DNA of 64,000 nt from the NCBI RefSeq assembly GCF_000002875.2, contig NC_009409.2, positions 293,043-357,042 on the forward strand, written 5' to 3'. The DNA is from Leishmania infantum JPCM5. Taxonomy: Eukaryota > Euglenozoa > Kinetoplastea > Trypanosomatida > Trypanosomatidae. The notes under the pieces were generated by a model. The model worked only from the letters and a program-made list of their open reading frames with translations, made no database searches and was not told the origin of the DNA. Below, one piece after another: positions 30,201 to 40,382 of this stretch (positions are counted from its first letter, which is position 1; every line of letters begins with the position of its first letter). Made by a program: the position numbers and the translations under genes.

Positions 30201-31819
30201 GCTCTCTCTTGTGCGTTCATTTCTCTCCCTGCCCACGTCTGCATCGGCGCGATGTTGCGTGCAAGGGACAGGGAAGAGGTGGAAGTGGGGAAGGCTCACG
30301 TGACGCAAGAGAGAGGGGATGGGGAAGCGTTTTCAGAGGCGGGCGCGCACGCGTGCCGCGTGCCGCGTGTCGTGTGTGTGTGTGTGTGTATGTGTGCATG
30401 TTAAGCCACCTTAGCGAATAAGGGGGGTGGGAGGTGCTTGCTGTGTCCACTTGCCTGTCGCATCGCACTGCCCGGCGTATCCGTGTCGGCAAGCATGTGT
30501 GTCGGTTTGGGCGGTGTCTGTGTGTTTGCGGTGTTCTTGCGTGCTCGAGACGGAGGGGGTCGGAACGAGTGGTGGAGGGGCCACGGCTGCCCTGATGTGC
30601 CACGCCGCGTACGAGGAGGAGGAGGAAGGGTGAGCATGAGGCCCGGTGACGATGGTGCGGTGAAGAGGTGTTGCGACAGAGGCGAACGGAGCGCGTGCCA
30701 GAGAATCGGAAGAGAAGGGGCTGGCTGGTCGGAAGTACGCTCGTGTATGTGTGTGTAGCCGTCTCGTGTGGAGAGGGGGGAGGCGGGAAGCAGACGGCGG
30801 TGATGGGAAGGGTCCTGCGGTGTGTTGGTGATGGAGTGGAGAATGTGAAGGAAAGCCAAGATGCAGAGAAGGACTGCGACTGAGCATGTCATCTGAGAAA
30901 GTGAGGGGTGGTGCTGAAAAGAGAGGCACAGACAACGGAAAAGTGGCGTGCGCGTGCGTGTCTGTCGATGTGTATGTGTGTGCGTGTGCGTATACGCCTA
31001 TGTGTGGGTGCGCGAGGGTTCGCTGGTCTTGTGTGGATGCCGAGTGTGCGGCAGCCGCGTCCTGTGATATGGACCCCGCCCCTTCTTCCCGTTTTTATCG
31101 ACGCCATTCTGCGCCTCCTCTCGATGCACTGTTGCGAGTCGATAAGGCGAAAGGGGGTGGAGGGAGGGGCAACGAGCGGCGCTCACCAGGTGCGTCTCAA
31201 GATGCGCATGTGTGTCTCGTGGAGGAAGGGAGATGGAGGAAGACGAAAGGTGAAGCGGTATGCATTGCCAGCAGCGAGGCCTTAGTCTTCGCCGGCCCAC
31301 CCACCCTCCTCCCTGCTAGTTTTTTGATCTACTTGTAGTGCTGAACCGCAGAAGGATATGGAAAAATAAGCAGCGAAATCACGACTGCTCGCCACTGATC
31401 AGTCCTCGAGCGCAGTCGTGTGGGGCGGAGCGGGCTACCGGGCCCCTTCCCTCCCCTCTGTCGCCATGCACAAGCGTACCCATATGCACCTTTTACGCAT
31501 GCAGCGCGCTCGCGGCGAAGCAGTGCGGAGCTGTGCACACGAACGCGCACGCGTACGCTCTCTCTAGCGTCTTTTCAGTTTCTGATTCCCGCTCCTCCTT
31601 CTCCCGGTGTCCTCAGCCGACTTCCAGCCGAAGTGGCTGTCGCACTTCGAAGTACAGGGGCCTGCACACAAGAGAGACGCTAGAGCGGCGCTAGTCCTCT
31701 AGGGTGCTCGTGCGTGTGCGTGTGTTTTCGCATGCGACTTTCCTCTGCGTTTGCACTGTATCTCCACCCCCCTTCTCCGCCACGTACACATACACACAAC
31801 GGTAAAGCGCACTGCGAGA
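27210..31819. other. Long intergenic region, 4.6 kb
   Basis: No protein or RNA gene can be supported. It consists of GT- and CA-rich microsatellites, CT tracts and an alternating purine-pyrimidine stretch at about 30118-30160 (GTGCACGTGCACACGCGCG type). All open frames are low complexity. It probably represents UTRs of the flanking genes, possibly with an unrecognised non-coding transcript. Confidence 0.5.
31761..31807 (+). promoter_or_regulatory. Candidate trans-splice acceptor for BUD32
   Basis: A short C/T tract at 31761-31779 is followed by an AC-rich linker and AG at 31806-31807, about 12 bases before the ATG at 31820. Confidence 0.4.
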
Positions 31820-32698
31820 ATGTCATCGAGCAACGCGCAGGCGGAGCTAGGGCCCGGCGGGAGCACGCACTCCATCGAGCTGGGCCGCCTTATCTTCCAA
31901 GGTGCGGAGTCGAAGGTGTACTACTGCAGCTTCTACGGCGCACCGGCTTTATGCAAGCATCGTTTTGTGAAGCGGTACCGTGACCCAAGCCTCGATGAGC
32001 GTCTGCGTACGCAGCGTACGCGTCGCGAGGCACGCGCTCTGGAACGTTGCGTGAAGAAGGGCATCCGTGCACCGCGTCTGTTAGGTGCTGACTACATCAA
32101 CACCTTTCTTGTCATGTCCTATGAGGCTGGCCCAACCGTGAAGGAGGCGCTCGACGTCGAGCACGCCGCCTACATGCAGCAAGTCTCGAAGGGTAAGAGT
32201 ACGTCTGCGCAGCAGCAACAACCGCAGCCCACACCGTCGCCCTCGGCGTTGGGCAACGCTGCCCTGTCGCCGGTGACCGCGGCCCTTCTGCAGAGCATTG
32301 GTGTCGTGGTGGCGCGGTTGCACAACGCGAACATCGTCCACGGCGACCTCACGACCTCCAACTTCATTTGCACATGCGACGGGCTAGCGGCGGCGGTACC
32401 TGGTGCGGATGGTGCAGATGCCCTCGCGTCGACTTCGCGGGTGCTGCCAACAGCGGAGGACATTGTTGTTCTCGATTTTGGGCTCATCTCCGAGAAGTAT
32501 AGCACAGAGGAGCGCGCGGTGGACCTCTACGTGCTGGAGCGCGCTATCGCTTCGACCCACCCGTACCTCTCCGCCTTTGCCAGTGACATTATTCTTGAAG
32601 GTTATCGCAGCGCCGCTGACCCGAAGAAGGGAGAAGAGGCGCTGCAGCGACTGGAGGCGGTGCGCGCGCGTGGGCGAAAGCGCACCATGGTCGGCTAG
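31820..32698 (+). CDS. BUD32: Bud32/PRPK-type atypical kinase of the KEOPS complex
   Basis: A 292-residue protein. Bud32 (TP53RK) is the small kinase/ATPase of KEOPS, which makes the t6A37 modification on ANN-decoding tRNAs. Family hallmarks are present in order: a glycine-poor loop F-Q-G-A-E-S-K-V-Y; the ATP-binding lysine (about K46) in the diagnostic C-K-H-R-F-V-K-R-Y-R-D-P-S-L-D stretch; the R-T-R-R-E-A-R-A-L helix; the catalytic loop I-V-H-G-D-L-T-T-S-N-F (D about 176); D-F-G (about 219-221); D-L-Y-V-L-E-R-A-I with S-T-H-P; and the basic C-terminal tail R-K-R-T-M-V-G. It is longer than typical family members mainly because of a Gln/Pro/Ser-rich insert at about residues 120-150. The start at 31820 immediately precedes the folded domain and lies just after a splice acceptor. 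Upstream in-frame codons are repeat-derived. Confidence 0.95.
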   Translation: MSSSNAQAELGPGGSTHSIELGRLIFQGAESKVYYCSFYGAPALCKHRFVKRYRDPSLDERLRTQRTRREARALERCVKKGIRAPRLLGADYINTFLVMSYEAGPTVKEALDVEHAAYMQQVSKGKSTSAQQQQPQPTPSPSALGNAALSPVTAALLQSIGVVVARLHNANIVHGDLTTSNFICTCDGLAAAVPGADGADALASTSRVLPTAEDIVVLDFGLISEKYSTEERAVDLYVLERAIASTHPYLSAFASDIILEGYRSAADPKKGEEALQRLEAVRARGRKRTMVG

Positions 32699-33685
32699 TA
32701 CTCCTGTAAAAGAGCAAATAGCTATAAATAAAGCAATGAGGTAGAAGCCGTGTCCCTCCCTCCACATCCGGTGCATCCCTCATGACCGTCGTCGCACGGC
32801 CCTGCTTGAGCCCTTGATGCGTTTTGCGTGTGCGTCTCTCTCCCCCTTGCTTCCTCTGTGCGATTCGTTGAGGGCGTGTACGAGTGCCGATGCGCTGCCC
32901 CGCGTGATGGGCGCGTATAATTCACTGCAAGGCTATCCGTGATATGTTCGCGAGTCCGTGCCTGTGCGTCAGTCGTAGCGCGCTCGCCCGTGCACCTCAT
33001 CTGTGGCACGTGCGCCACCCCCCCCACCACCACCACTCTCGTCCTCTGTTGCATCTTTGCTTCGCTCCTCTGCGCCTCCGCTGGCGAAACGGCAAACGAA
33101 GGAGGGCCGTAAAGCAGCGCAGAAAAAAATTTTTATTGTTGCTCCCTGCCGCACAAAAGTGCCCCGCGTGTCGAGTCGGGGGAGCAACACAGGCGCACAC
33201 GCCACCGGGGGGGCACGCGCGTGACATGCAAAGGGGCCCCCCGCCTCCCGCCCACTACTCCTCCTACTTCCCTCACAACGGTCACTGCTGCCTCGGCTGC
33301 TGCCATGCCGAGTAGACGCGCTTCGTCAGGTCGGCTCCCTTTCTTTTTTTGTTTGCTCTCATCTTGTTGTTGGTGCGGGTGGGCCGCTCGCACGCGCCTA
33401 GAGGAACGTTTGGGGGGCGGCGTGTGGAGGTTCATCTTTTTCCTCACCTGCGGCACCCAAAGATTGTACATGCATACAAGGGCAATAGAAGCACTTCCCC
33501 CTCCCCCTCCTCCTACGCCTCCCCACATAGAGTCGCATACACGTGGGCGCTGCTTACATAGAGGAAGATAAGAAACCCGCCACCACGAGGAAGCAGCGGC
33601 ACCGCCCCCTCCCTCCCCCCTCCCCTGTAATCGTTGTGCTCTGCTCCAATTTTCGCTTTTCGTTGTTGCCAAATATTTGAGCTGA
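32699..33685. other. Intergenic region, 1 kb
   Basis: No gene seen. It contains an A/T-rich stretch right after the BUD32 stop, several C-runs (for example near 33017-33026) and a pyrimidine-rich area before the next gene. A 14-base match to the SIDER-like core occurs at 32898-32911 without extended similarity. Confidence 0.55.
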
Positions 33686-36600
33686 ATGAAATCACAGCCG
33701 CACCGCATCTCGCCGCAGAGGATGTCTGCTTCGCTGAGTCGTGCAGCCGACCCGGCAGCACGCGCCACGTTGTCCCCCCCTCTTCCGCCACGTCAGAGCA
33801 TCGTGCACGGGCCGCTCCCCACCACGACGGTGATCACCATTGTAGAGGGGGAGGTAGCCGCGGACAAAATCAGCGGCCACCGCCGCCCCGGCAGTGGTAG
33901 CAGTGCCACTGTATCTGCATCCATGCGAGACAGGGGCAGCGGCCCTGCTCCGCGGCAAAGCCCTCGGCGACTCCAGCCACCGCCGCAGCACGCACGACGT
34001 GCTGCATCCGTCGTGAATGACGAAGGTGAAACGGACACCCGCGAGTTGCGGCAAACCCGCTCCCTCTTCCTCTGCGGCCGTGGCCTCCTCTCTCTGCGGC
34101 ACATCCAGCACCTGCCCGACATGTTGTCGTTGCGCTTCCTCAGCGTCCACATGAACAGCATCAAGGAGCTCGAGAGTGGGTGCCTGCGCACGCTGCGACA
34201 CTTGGTGGAACTTGACTTGAGCGCGAATGAACTGCGAGAGATACCACCGGGGTGCTGGGACGGGCTTGGACATCTCGAGCGCCTGAACCTGTCCAGCAAC
34301 CGGCTGACCCGCCTCGGTCCGGCCGCCTTCAGCTCTCTCGCCTCGCTGCAGTGGCTTTCCCTCGGCTTTAACAGCATCATGGAGTTAGCAGGGCTGCGCT
34401 CAGTGCCGGCGTCCGCGCCGCTGGCCTACGTGGATCTGTGCGCCAACCGTATCGCGACGCTGGACGAGGTCATAGACGCCCTCACGCCTCACAGAACGCA
34501 TCTGCAGGAGCTGCGGCTGGAGTCGCCATCATCGCGGTCTTCCATGACGACAGCGGCGGCAGGCAGCGGCGCCTTTTCTCCGCCCACCACGATGAACGTG
34601 TCTCTCAACGACAGTCAGGACGGTGCAGCCGCCTACTGGCCCATCGAGGAGAACCCATGCTGCCTCGCCACGGGCCCTGACACGCAGGACGCGGGCAGCG
34701 GTAGCGTAGACGTCAGTGGCGGGGCTGCTGGTGGGCAGGGCAACGGCCGAGTTCACGGCGCCGTCGGCAGTTCACCTTCTGTTGCCAACTACGTGGAGCG
34801 GCTCCTGTCATACTTCCCGCGCCTGCTCGTCGTGAACGGCTTCTCCTACGGCGTGGACCCGTTGCACGCCCTTCGCCAGCAGCGACGCTCTCAGGAGCCG
34901 GAAGTTCAGGAGTCGGGGACAAGCGCAGCTGATGCCAAGGTTGCTGCGGCAGATGTGTCACCCTTCGCTTCGCTGTGCAACACGGACAAGAGCGCGTGGG
35001 GCCGTTCTCTGCTCTGCGCGGGCGGTGCGGAGAGCCCACCGGAAGGGGTGGAGAGACTTGCCGACGGCACACCCGTCAGCGAGGCCTTTGCACGACTGCT
35101 GAGGAGACCACTGCCACACCTGCGAGGGTCGTCCTCTTCGCGATCGTCATCGTCGGCTTCGTCGGAGGGACCAAAGAAGCGGCGCCGCAGTCGAAACCGC
35201 CATCGCACCGACAGCAGGCATCAAGCGCGCAGCTTATCGCGGCCCCGTAGCCGCTCTTCTTCATCTTCTCCTCTTCGAGAGTCGTCTCGGCATGGCCATT
35301 GTGCAGCGGCTGCACCCGCGGCAGCGGCCCGAGCGGAGCAGGACGCGGGCTGGATGCTGCCTTCATTCAAGTCAGCAGCGCCTGCCGCGGCAAGCCCACT
35401 GCCACCGCAGCAGGACCCGCAAGCAGCATCTCGAGAAACTCGAGAGGTGGGCGAAGAAAGCGTCGTCGCGGCTGGTGCTGCAAGCAAGAAGGAGGCGCCA
35501 TTCCGACATGGCCGACGGGCCGCTGCCGCGAAGCCGCGCCGCGCTTCTCTGCGCCGTCGCTCGTCGTCAAACGCCTCGTCTCTCGCTACATCGCCACTCT
35601 CCGGCGCTACTTCCTCTCCGTTCGCAGTGTCACCTTCGGCACCGCAAGAGCGTTATCGCGAGCGCGAGCCCAAGACAGTAGTGTCGTCATCGAGCAGAGC
35701 GACCCCGCATGCACGCAAGCTGCGCTGCGAGGTAGCGACACTGACGTCGGCCACAGAAGCGTTTTGCACACCCTCTGCAACACCATCAACGGGGCCGCGG
35801 ATGCCCTCTGCCGACAAGAGCTCCGACCTGGCTCCTTCTCTGATGTCCCCTTCCCCCGCTCATGTCACCGATACCAGCGACATCTCGCCGCCTGCCGCGG
35901 CAGCGCGTGGGCAATGTGAGCATCGCGGCAGCGACGGCGAGAATCACCAGAAGAACGACAGACTTGTCGCTACCACAGGCAGTGGAACTGGCGTGCGTGT
36001 CGCTTCCAAGGACCGGGCGACTCTCGACCCGCCGCCGCCTCTTACAGGCGTCGGCTCAGCCGCGGCGCTGCGGTGGAAGCCGAAGCAGGTGTCCCGTGGG
36101 ACCTGCACAGAGCAGGGCGCAGAGACGCTATCGACGGTGTCGCGTGATGCGGAGCTAGCGGCAAAGGTGGATCAGTTGCAGGAGCAGCTTGCGCTCCGTA
36201 CCACCACCATCAGCGATCTGCGTCGACACCTCGACCTCACCCGGACGCAGTACGTCGAGGGGCAGCGTGAGGCACAGCAGCGGCAGCAGCAGCTCCGCAG
36301 TCAGGTATCCGCGCTGAAGGACGAGCTGGCGCGGCGGGCCGAGGAGGCGACAATATTGCAGCGCAAGCAGCAGGCGCAACTGAATCGAGCCGTCGACTCT
36401 GTCAAAGCGGAGTGGGTGCGACGGCTCGAGGCGGCAGAGCAGCACAGCGCTGAGGCGTATGCGGAGGCGACGGCAGCGTGGGAGGTGCGTCTAGCACGTG
36501 CCGAGGAACAGCAGCTGCATATGCAGCAGACGGTCGCTGTGAAGTCTGCGCAGCTTGCGACGCTCGAGCGGCAAACGCACGCTATGGAGGCGGAGATGCA

Positions 36601-38119
36601 GGCTATTCGAGGCTGCTTTGTTACGCAGCAGCGCCACTGGGCTGCGCGGACTGGGCTGCTGCTCGCCGAGGCGGACAAGCGGCGCACGCTGGAAGCCGCG
36701 GCGGTAGCCTCACTTGCGCAACTGTGTCGCTCCTTCTCCGACGCAGCCGTACGCCTTCATACAGAGTCGCTGCGCGAGGCTGAAAGAGGCCGAGCGCTCG
36801 CGGAGGAGGCGCTGCGAGAGCAGCAAGCCACGTGGAGGGCGCAGGTGGCCGCTTACGAGGACGCTATGCGCCATGCTGCGTCCGAAGTGCGCCATGCTGT
36901 CGCGGGGCGGCACGGAGCAGCTTACTTGTCACCGCTTTCACCGACATGTGCATTGCCTGCCCTGCCCGAGGCGCCGCCGCTGTCTTTGGTCACCATCCCA
37001 TCCCCGACGCTTGCAGGCGTGCCAGCCCCGCAGCACGAGCCGCTCGCGCTTAGCGACCAAAGCAGCAACAAGCAGGTCTTCAACGCACAAGCCGATATGA
37101 AAGAGAGGGTCGACATGAAAGAGCGGACGCCGCTGGAGGTGGAGAGGACAGCTGCAGATGGCAGTGCCCTGGTGTCGACATCTACCACCGAGTCTCTACG
37201 TGTGGCCCAGGGCGAGGACAGTGGCTGCGACGCAGGTGCGGAATGCGGGGCTGCTTCCAGTGAGCTGAAGCAGGTGGTTGACGTGAATGACAGGGGCACT
37301 CTGATCGCTTACTGGCGGTGCGCGTGCGCGCGTGTCGAAGCGCAACTGCATCGCGTGGATGCTGCCCTGCACGTCGCCACTCTCACGCAGCAGTCCATGG
37401 CGGCGGAGAACACACGTCTGCTCAGTCACGTCGAGGCACTAGAAGCAGAGAAGAAGGAGGCGCTGGCAGCCCGCCACTCCACGTCGGAGGCTGCCGTCCA
37501 GGAGCGGGACAACTTGCTGCGCACGCTGCACACATTACGAGCTGACATGGAGCGGAAGGACGCCGCCTTGGACGCGCTGGAGGAGGAGGCACGCGCGAAA
37601 CTGAACGAGAAGCGCCACCGCATCGCCGAGCTCGAGGACGCTGTCGAGGCGCTCACAACGCAACAGGCGCGCGCAACAGAGGTGAACGTGTCCACGCGCG
37701 GACAGCTGGAGGCAGCGCAGGCGACGGTGACACGCCTGCAGCAGGAACTGGCCGACACGAAGGAGCGGTGCAAAGCGGTGGCTCAGCAGCAGGTGGAGCA
37801 GGTACCAGACCTAGAGCGGAAGCAGCGTGAGCTTTCCGAGCTGCTTGCCACCCGCAACGCCGAGGCCCACCAGCATCAGCTGGAGAAGAAGGCACTGGTG
37901 CACGCGCTTACTATCGCGCGAGAGCAGCTGGTGCGGCTGTACGAGTCACACCAGCTCCTCTGCAGTGCGCACGCGAGCGCCAGGGAGCAGATCACGCAGC
38001 TACAGGCGAAGCTCGATACAGCGCAGCGGCAGGTGCATGAAGTCCAAGAGGCGACCCGCGCAAAGCAGAAGGCCACCTTCGAAGTGCTTTCACACTTGAT
38101 GACAAACAACACGCTCTAG
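33686..38119 (+). CDS. Leucine-rich-repeat and coiled-coil protein
   Basis: A 1477-residue protein. Residues about 131-285 carry five to six leucine-rich repeats of the L-x-x-L-x-L-x-x-N-x-L type (for example H-L-V-E-L-D-L-S-A-N-E-L-R-E-I and H-L-E-R-L-N-L-S-S-N-R-L-T-R-L). A capping-like segment R-L-L-V-V-N-G-F follows near residue 380. Residues 430-820 are Ser/Arg/Ala-rich, with an S-R-S-R-type basic stretch near 485-530. Two long coiled-coil blocks follow at about 822-1080 and 1200-1470, separated by a Pro-rich linker. The LRR-then-coiled-coil layout resembles centrosomal/basal-body LRRCC1-type proteins, but orthology cannot be judged here. It is probably a cytoskeletal scaffold. The start is the first ATG, five bases after a possible splice AG at 33679-33680. 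A second in-frame ATG at 33722 would remove 12 residues. Confidence 0.85.
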   Translation: MKSQPHRISPQRMSASLSRAADPAARATLSPPLPPRQSIVHGPLPTTTVITIVEGEVAADKISGHRRPGSGSSATVSASMRDRGSGPAPRQSPRRLQPPPQHARRAASVVNDEGETDTRELRQTRSLFLCGRGLLSLRHIQHLPDMLSLRFLSVHMNSIKELESGCLRTLRHLVELDLSANELREIPPGCWDGLGHLERLNLSSNRLTRLGPAAFSSLASLQWLSLGFNSIMELAGLRSVPASAPLAYVDLCANRIATLDEVIDALTPHRTHLQELRLESPSSRSSMTTAAAGSGAFSPPTTMNVSLNDSQDGAAAYWPIEENPCCLATGPDTQDAGSGSVDVSGGAAGGQGNGRVHGAVGSSPSVANYVERLLSYFPRLLVVNGFSYGVDPLHALRQQRRSQEPEVQESGTSAADAKVAAADVSPFASLCNTDKSAWGRSLLCAGGAESPPEGVERLADGTPVSEAFARLLRRPLPHLRGSSSSRSSSSASSEGPKKRRRSRNRHRTDSRHQARSLSRPRSRSSSSSPLRESSRHGHCAAAAPAAAARAEQDAGWMLPSFKSAAPAAASPLPPQQDPQAASRETREVGEESVVAAGAASKKEAPFRHGRRAAAAKPRRASLRRRSSSNASSLATSPLSGATSSPFAVSPSAPQERYREREPKTVVSSSSRATPHARKLRCEVATLTSATEAFCTPSATPSTGPRMPSADKSSDLAPSLMSPSPAHVTDTSDISPPAAAARGQCEHRGSDGENHQKNDRLVATTGSGTGVRVASKDRATLDPPPPLTGVGSAAALRWKPKQVSRGTCTEQGAETLSTVSRDAELAAKVDQLQEQLALRTTTISDLRRHLDLTRTQYVEGQREAQQRQQQLRSQVSALKDELARRAEEATILQRKQQAQLNRAVDSVKAEWVRRLEAAEQHSAEAYAEATAAWEVRLARAEEQQLHMQQTVAVKSAQLATLERQTHAMEAEMQAIRGCFVTQQRHWAARTGLLLAEADKRRTLEAAAVASLAQLCRSFSDAAVRLHTESLREAERGRALAEEALREQQATWRAQVAAYEDAMRHAASEVRHAVAGRHGAAYLSPLSPTCALPALPEAPPLSLVTIPSPTLAGVPAPQHEPLALSDQSSNKQVFNAQADMKERVDMKERTPLEVERTAADGSALVSTSTTESLRVAQGEDSGCDAGAECGAASSELKQVVDVNDRGTLIAYWRCACARVEAQLHRVDAALHVATLTQQSMAAENTRLLSHVEALEAEKKEALAARHSTSEAAVQERDNLLRTLHTLRADMERKDAALDALEEEARAKLNEKRHRIAELEDAVEALTTQQARATEVNVSTRGQLEAAQATVTRLQQELADTKERCKAVAQQQVEQVPDLERKQRELSELLATRNAEAHQHQLEKKALVHALTIAREQLVRLYESHQLLCSAHASAREQITQLQAKLDTAQRQVHEVQEATRAKQKATFEVLSHLMTNNTL

Positions 38120-38868
38120 CCGCACGAGATGGGTGGGAAGGGAGGAGGATGAGGGTGTGCGTGTGTGCGTGCTAAATGAAGGCACAGCTTATCCGTCTTT
38201 CCACATCCTTTCTGTGTTTTGCACGCGTTTGCTGGGGCTGGAGCCAGCTCATGCGCGCTGCGCGGAGACACCCACGCAAGACGCGAGACCGCACTGGAAA
38301 TAAGCACATGAGTCGATCAAAATGAGGACAGGTGAGGTGAGAAGGCGAATTCGCCGTCGATGAGGCATGGCCTACCCTTTGGCGGCGCTCATGTGTGTCC
38401 TCACAGTGGGGGAGGGGTGGTCGGCGATTAATGACTCGCTCAAGCATGTCGCCAGCCACACACACACGCACGCACACAAATACATGAATGCATATACAGC
38501 GCTGACTTGATATTCGGGACGCATCTTCCCTCCTGCCCCTCTCCCGCGCTGTTTTACCGCTCGCCTCCGCTTTGGCCTGACGTTTTCGCCCTTTTCTTAT
38601 GTGGTCCGTGCCTCCTCTTCGTGTCATCTACCGCTGCACGCGTCCAGCAGCCTCCGTCAAGTGTGCGGGGCCTTTCGAGACGCGCACGCACATCGTCTCG
38701 CCCCCACCCCCTTCTCCCCACACAGAGCACCAAAGGCTTCGGCCCCGCGTTGATACGGTAGTCGAAGCAGCAAGCGAAGAAACGGACGCGAAAAGCACCC
38801 GAGCCGTTTGTACGCGTGCGCCTCCTCTCGCGCTTCGCGTCTGCCGCCCCCGCTGCGGCGCATCCGAC
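38120..38868. other. Intergenic region, 0.75 kb
   Basis: No gene seen. It contains a short CA repeat near 38458-38477 and the splice-acceptor candidate for the downstream ribosomal-protein gene. Confidence 0.55.
38695..38725 (+). promoter_or_regulatory. Candidate trans-splice acceptor for uL23m
   Basis: A C/T tract ends in CACACAG, with AG at 38724-38725. This excludes the upstream in-frame ATG at 38599 from the mature mRNA and favours the start at 38869. Confidence 0.55.
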
Positions 38869-39639
38869 ATGAAGCGTCTCAGCAGCCACCACGCCATTGT
38901 CTGCGGCGCCGCGAGCGCCATCGCCGCAGTCGCCGCCGCTAGCGCGCGATCTGGCGACGTGGTGGGCGGCGGCAGCTCCTGCACGGCGACCTCGCCCCTC
39001 CTCACGGCAAAGCGAGGACGATTCTACCGCCCGCTGGTGAACCAGGGTATCAACCTGTGGCGCTCCCGCATGGGTCGTCTCCACAAGGGGTGGACGACGT
39101 GGGAGTACAACCGCGACGTCATACCCGACCCACGGCCGTTCCCGGAGCCGGCGGTGAACAACTACTTCGGTCGCTCGCGCATCTGGAACCCGATTGCCGG
39201 CAAGATCGGCCTTGTCAACCGCAAGGCAGAGGAGTGGGGGTGGCCACATCAACGGCCACCGCCGACGGGCCTGCGGCGGTCGCCAGAGTACTTCCCCTTC
39301 TTCTTCAGCCGGTACTTCCCTGACGTCGAAGTGCGGCTGGTGCTGGACAGCGTCCTGAACAACGAGACGACGCGACCTATCTTTCACATCCCACAGGACA
39401 TGTCGAAGCAGGAGCTCGTGAACTACCTCAAGAACATCTACAACATCGACAATGTCGTCCGCATCAGTGTGCGCAACATGCGCGGGCGGCGCTTCAAGAA
39501 CGAGGTGGGCGAGATCAAGAGCCTGCCGGACTACAAGGTGGCGGTGGTCGAGCTCGACTCGCCGGTGTCCATTGTATTCAAGCAGATCAAGGGTACCGAG
39601 GATACCCCTGACAACAAGCCGGTAGCGCAAATCACGTAA
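38869..39639 (+). CDS. MRPL23: Mitochondrial large-subunit ribosomal protein uL23m
   Basis: A 256-residue protein. uL23 sits at the exit of the peptide tunnel of the large ribosomal subunit. Residues about 155-235 have the L23 fold signature: a start around D-V-E-V-R-L-V-L-D, the helix S-K-Q-E-L-V-N-Y-L-K-N-I-Y-N-I, the strand V-V-R-I-S-V-R-N-M-R-G-R-R and the closing strand D-Y-K-V-A-V-V-E-L. The long N-terminal extension before it (about 45-150, rich in Trp, Arg and Pro) is typical of the enlarged mitoribosomal proteins of trypanosomatids. The first 30 residues are Ala/Ser-rich with Arg/Lys and no acidic residue until about position 30, fitting a mitochondrial targeting peptide. An in-frame ATG 90 codons upstream lies before the best splice acceptor and was rejected. 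Confidence 0.87.
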   Translation: MKRLSSHHAIVCGAASAIAAVAAASARSGDVVGGGSSCTATSPLLTAKRGRFYRPLVNQGINLWRSRMGRLHKGWTTWEYNRDVIPDPRPFPEPAVNNYFGRSRIWNPIAGKIGLVNRKAEEWGWPHQRPPPTGLRRSPEYFPFFFSRYFPDVEVRLVLDSVLNNETTRPIFHIPQDMSKQELVNYLKNIYNIDNVVRISVRNMRGRRFKNEVGEIKSLPDYKVAVVELDSPVSIVFKQIKGTEDTPDNKPVAQIT

Positions 39640-40382
39640 GGCGCCAGTGCGTTTCTGAAAGTGGGCGTGTCCATCTCGGTCTCTGCTGCTGCAGAGGCGT
39701 GGCAGCGGGCGAATGCAGCTACTGTTGTACGGGAAGAAGCACTCGGAATCGGTGGTGGTCGGGCTCTGTGTTTTCGTGGCGTCTGTGTGTGTGTGTGTGA
39801 GAGGGAGGGAGGTGCGGATGTCATTGCTCCGGATCACAAACTTGTACGTTACACTAACCAGAAACAGAGCAAAGCAGCGCACGCAGCAGCACTGTAGTGC
39901 GTTCACATGGCAGGACAAAAGACATCGAAAGCACGCGTCTTCCTGCATCTGCGTGTGTGCGCGCACGTGTCATTCCCCCCTCCCCCACCCCAGCGACAGG
40001 CAGAGAGACACAGAGAGAGAGGGGGCAAGGGTTTGCGAGTGTGTGCGACTGTATGGAGCAAGAACGGTGCTGTTGGGAGTGGTGGCGGGAATGGCCACCG
40101 CCACTACCATTTCTTCGTCACCACGACTCTCCTCCTTTCTCTTGCCATGCTCCTCTCTCCCTCCCTCTGTCCTCGTCCTGCTCTTTGCGTGTGCGGTTGT
40201 GGTGCTAGCCCATGCCGACCGGGCAGCCACATTAAAGGGTTGACGCGATCTTGGCCCATGTGTCACCTCCAGCGCCTCCACCTCTCCCATCTCCTCCCTT
40301 CTGCATCACTATTCTAGGACACACGCCCAGCAGACCCCTTCTTTGAACGTGTGTGTGTGTGCGCGTGTGTGTTTTGATCACC
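39640..40382. other. Intergenic region, 0.74 kb
   Basis: No gene seen. It holds short GT runs and the pyrimidine tract/AG preceding the membrane-protein gene. Confidence 0.55.
40274..40317 (+). promoter_or_regulatory. Candidate trans-splice acceptor for the membrane protein
   Basis: A clear C/T tract is followed by CTATTCTAG, with AG at 40316-40317, giving a 5' UTR of about 65 bases. Confidence 0.55.

Noticed and set aside
32898..32911. CCCCGCGTGATGGG shared with the core of the SIDER-like elements
   Set aside because: The flanking sequence does not align to either element. It may be a remnant, but 14 bases are not enough to call one.
38554..39966. A 470-codon minus-strand open frame opposite the uL23m gene
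   Set aside because: It is the antisense shadow of a GC-rich gene with a recognisable L23 domain, has no domain of its own and has a composition dominated by Arg, His and Val.
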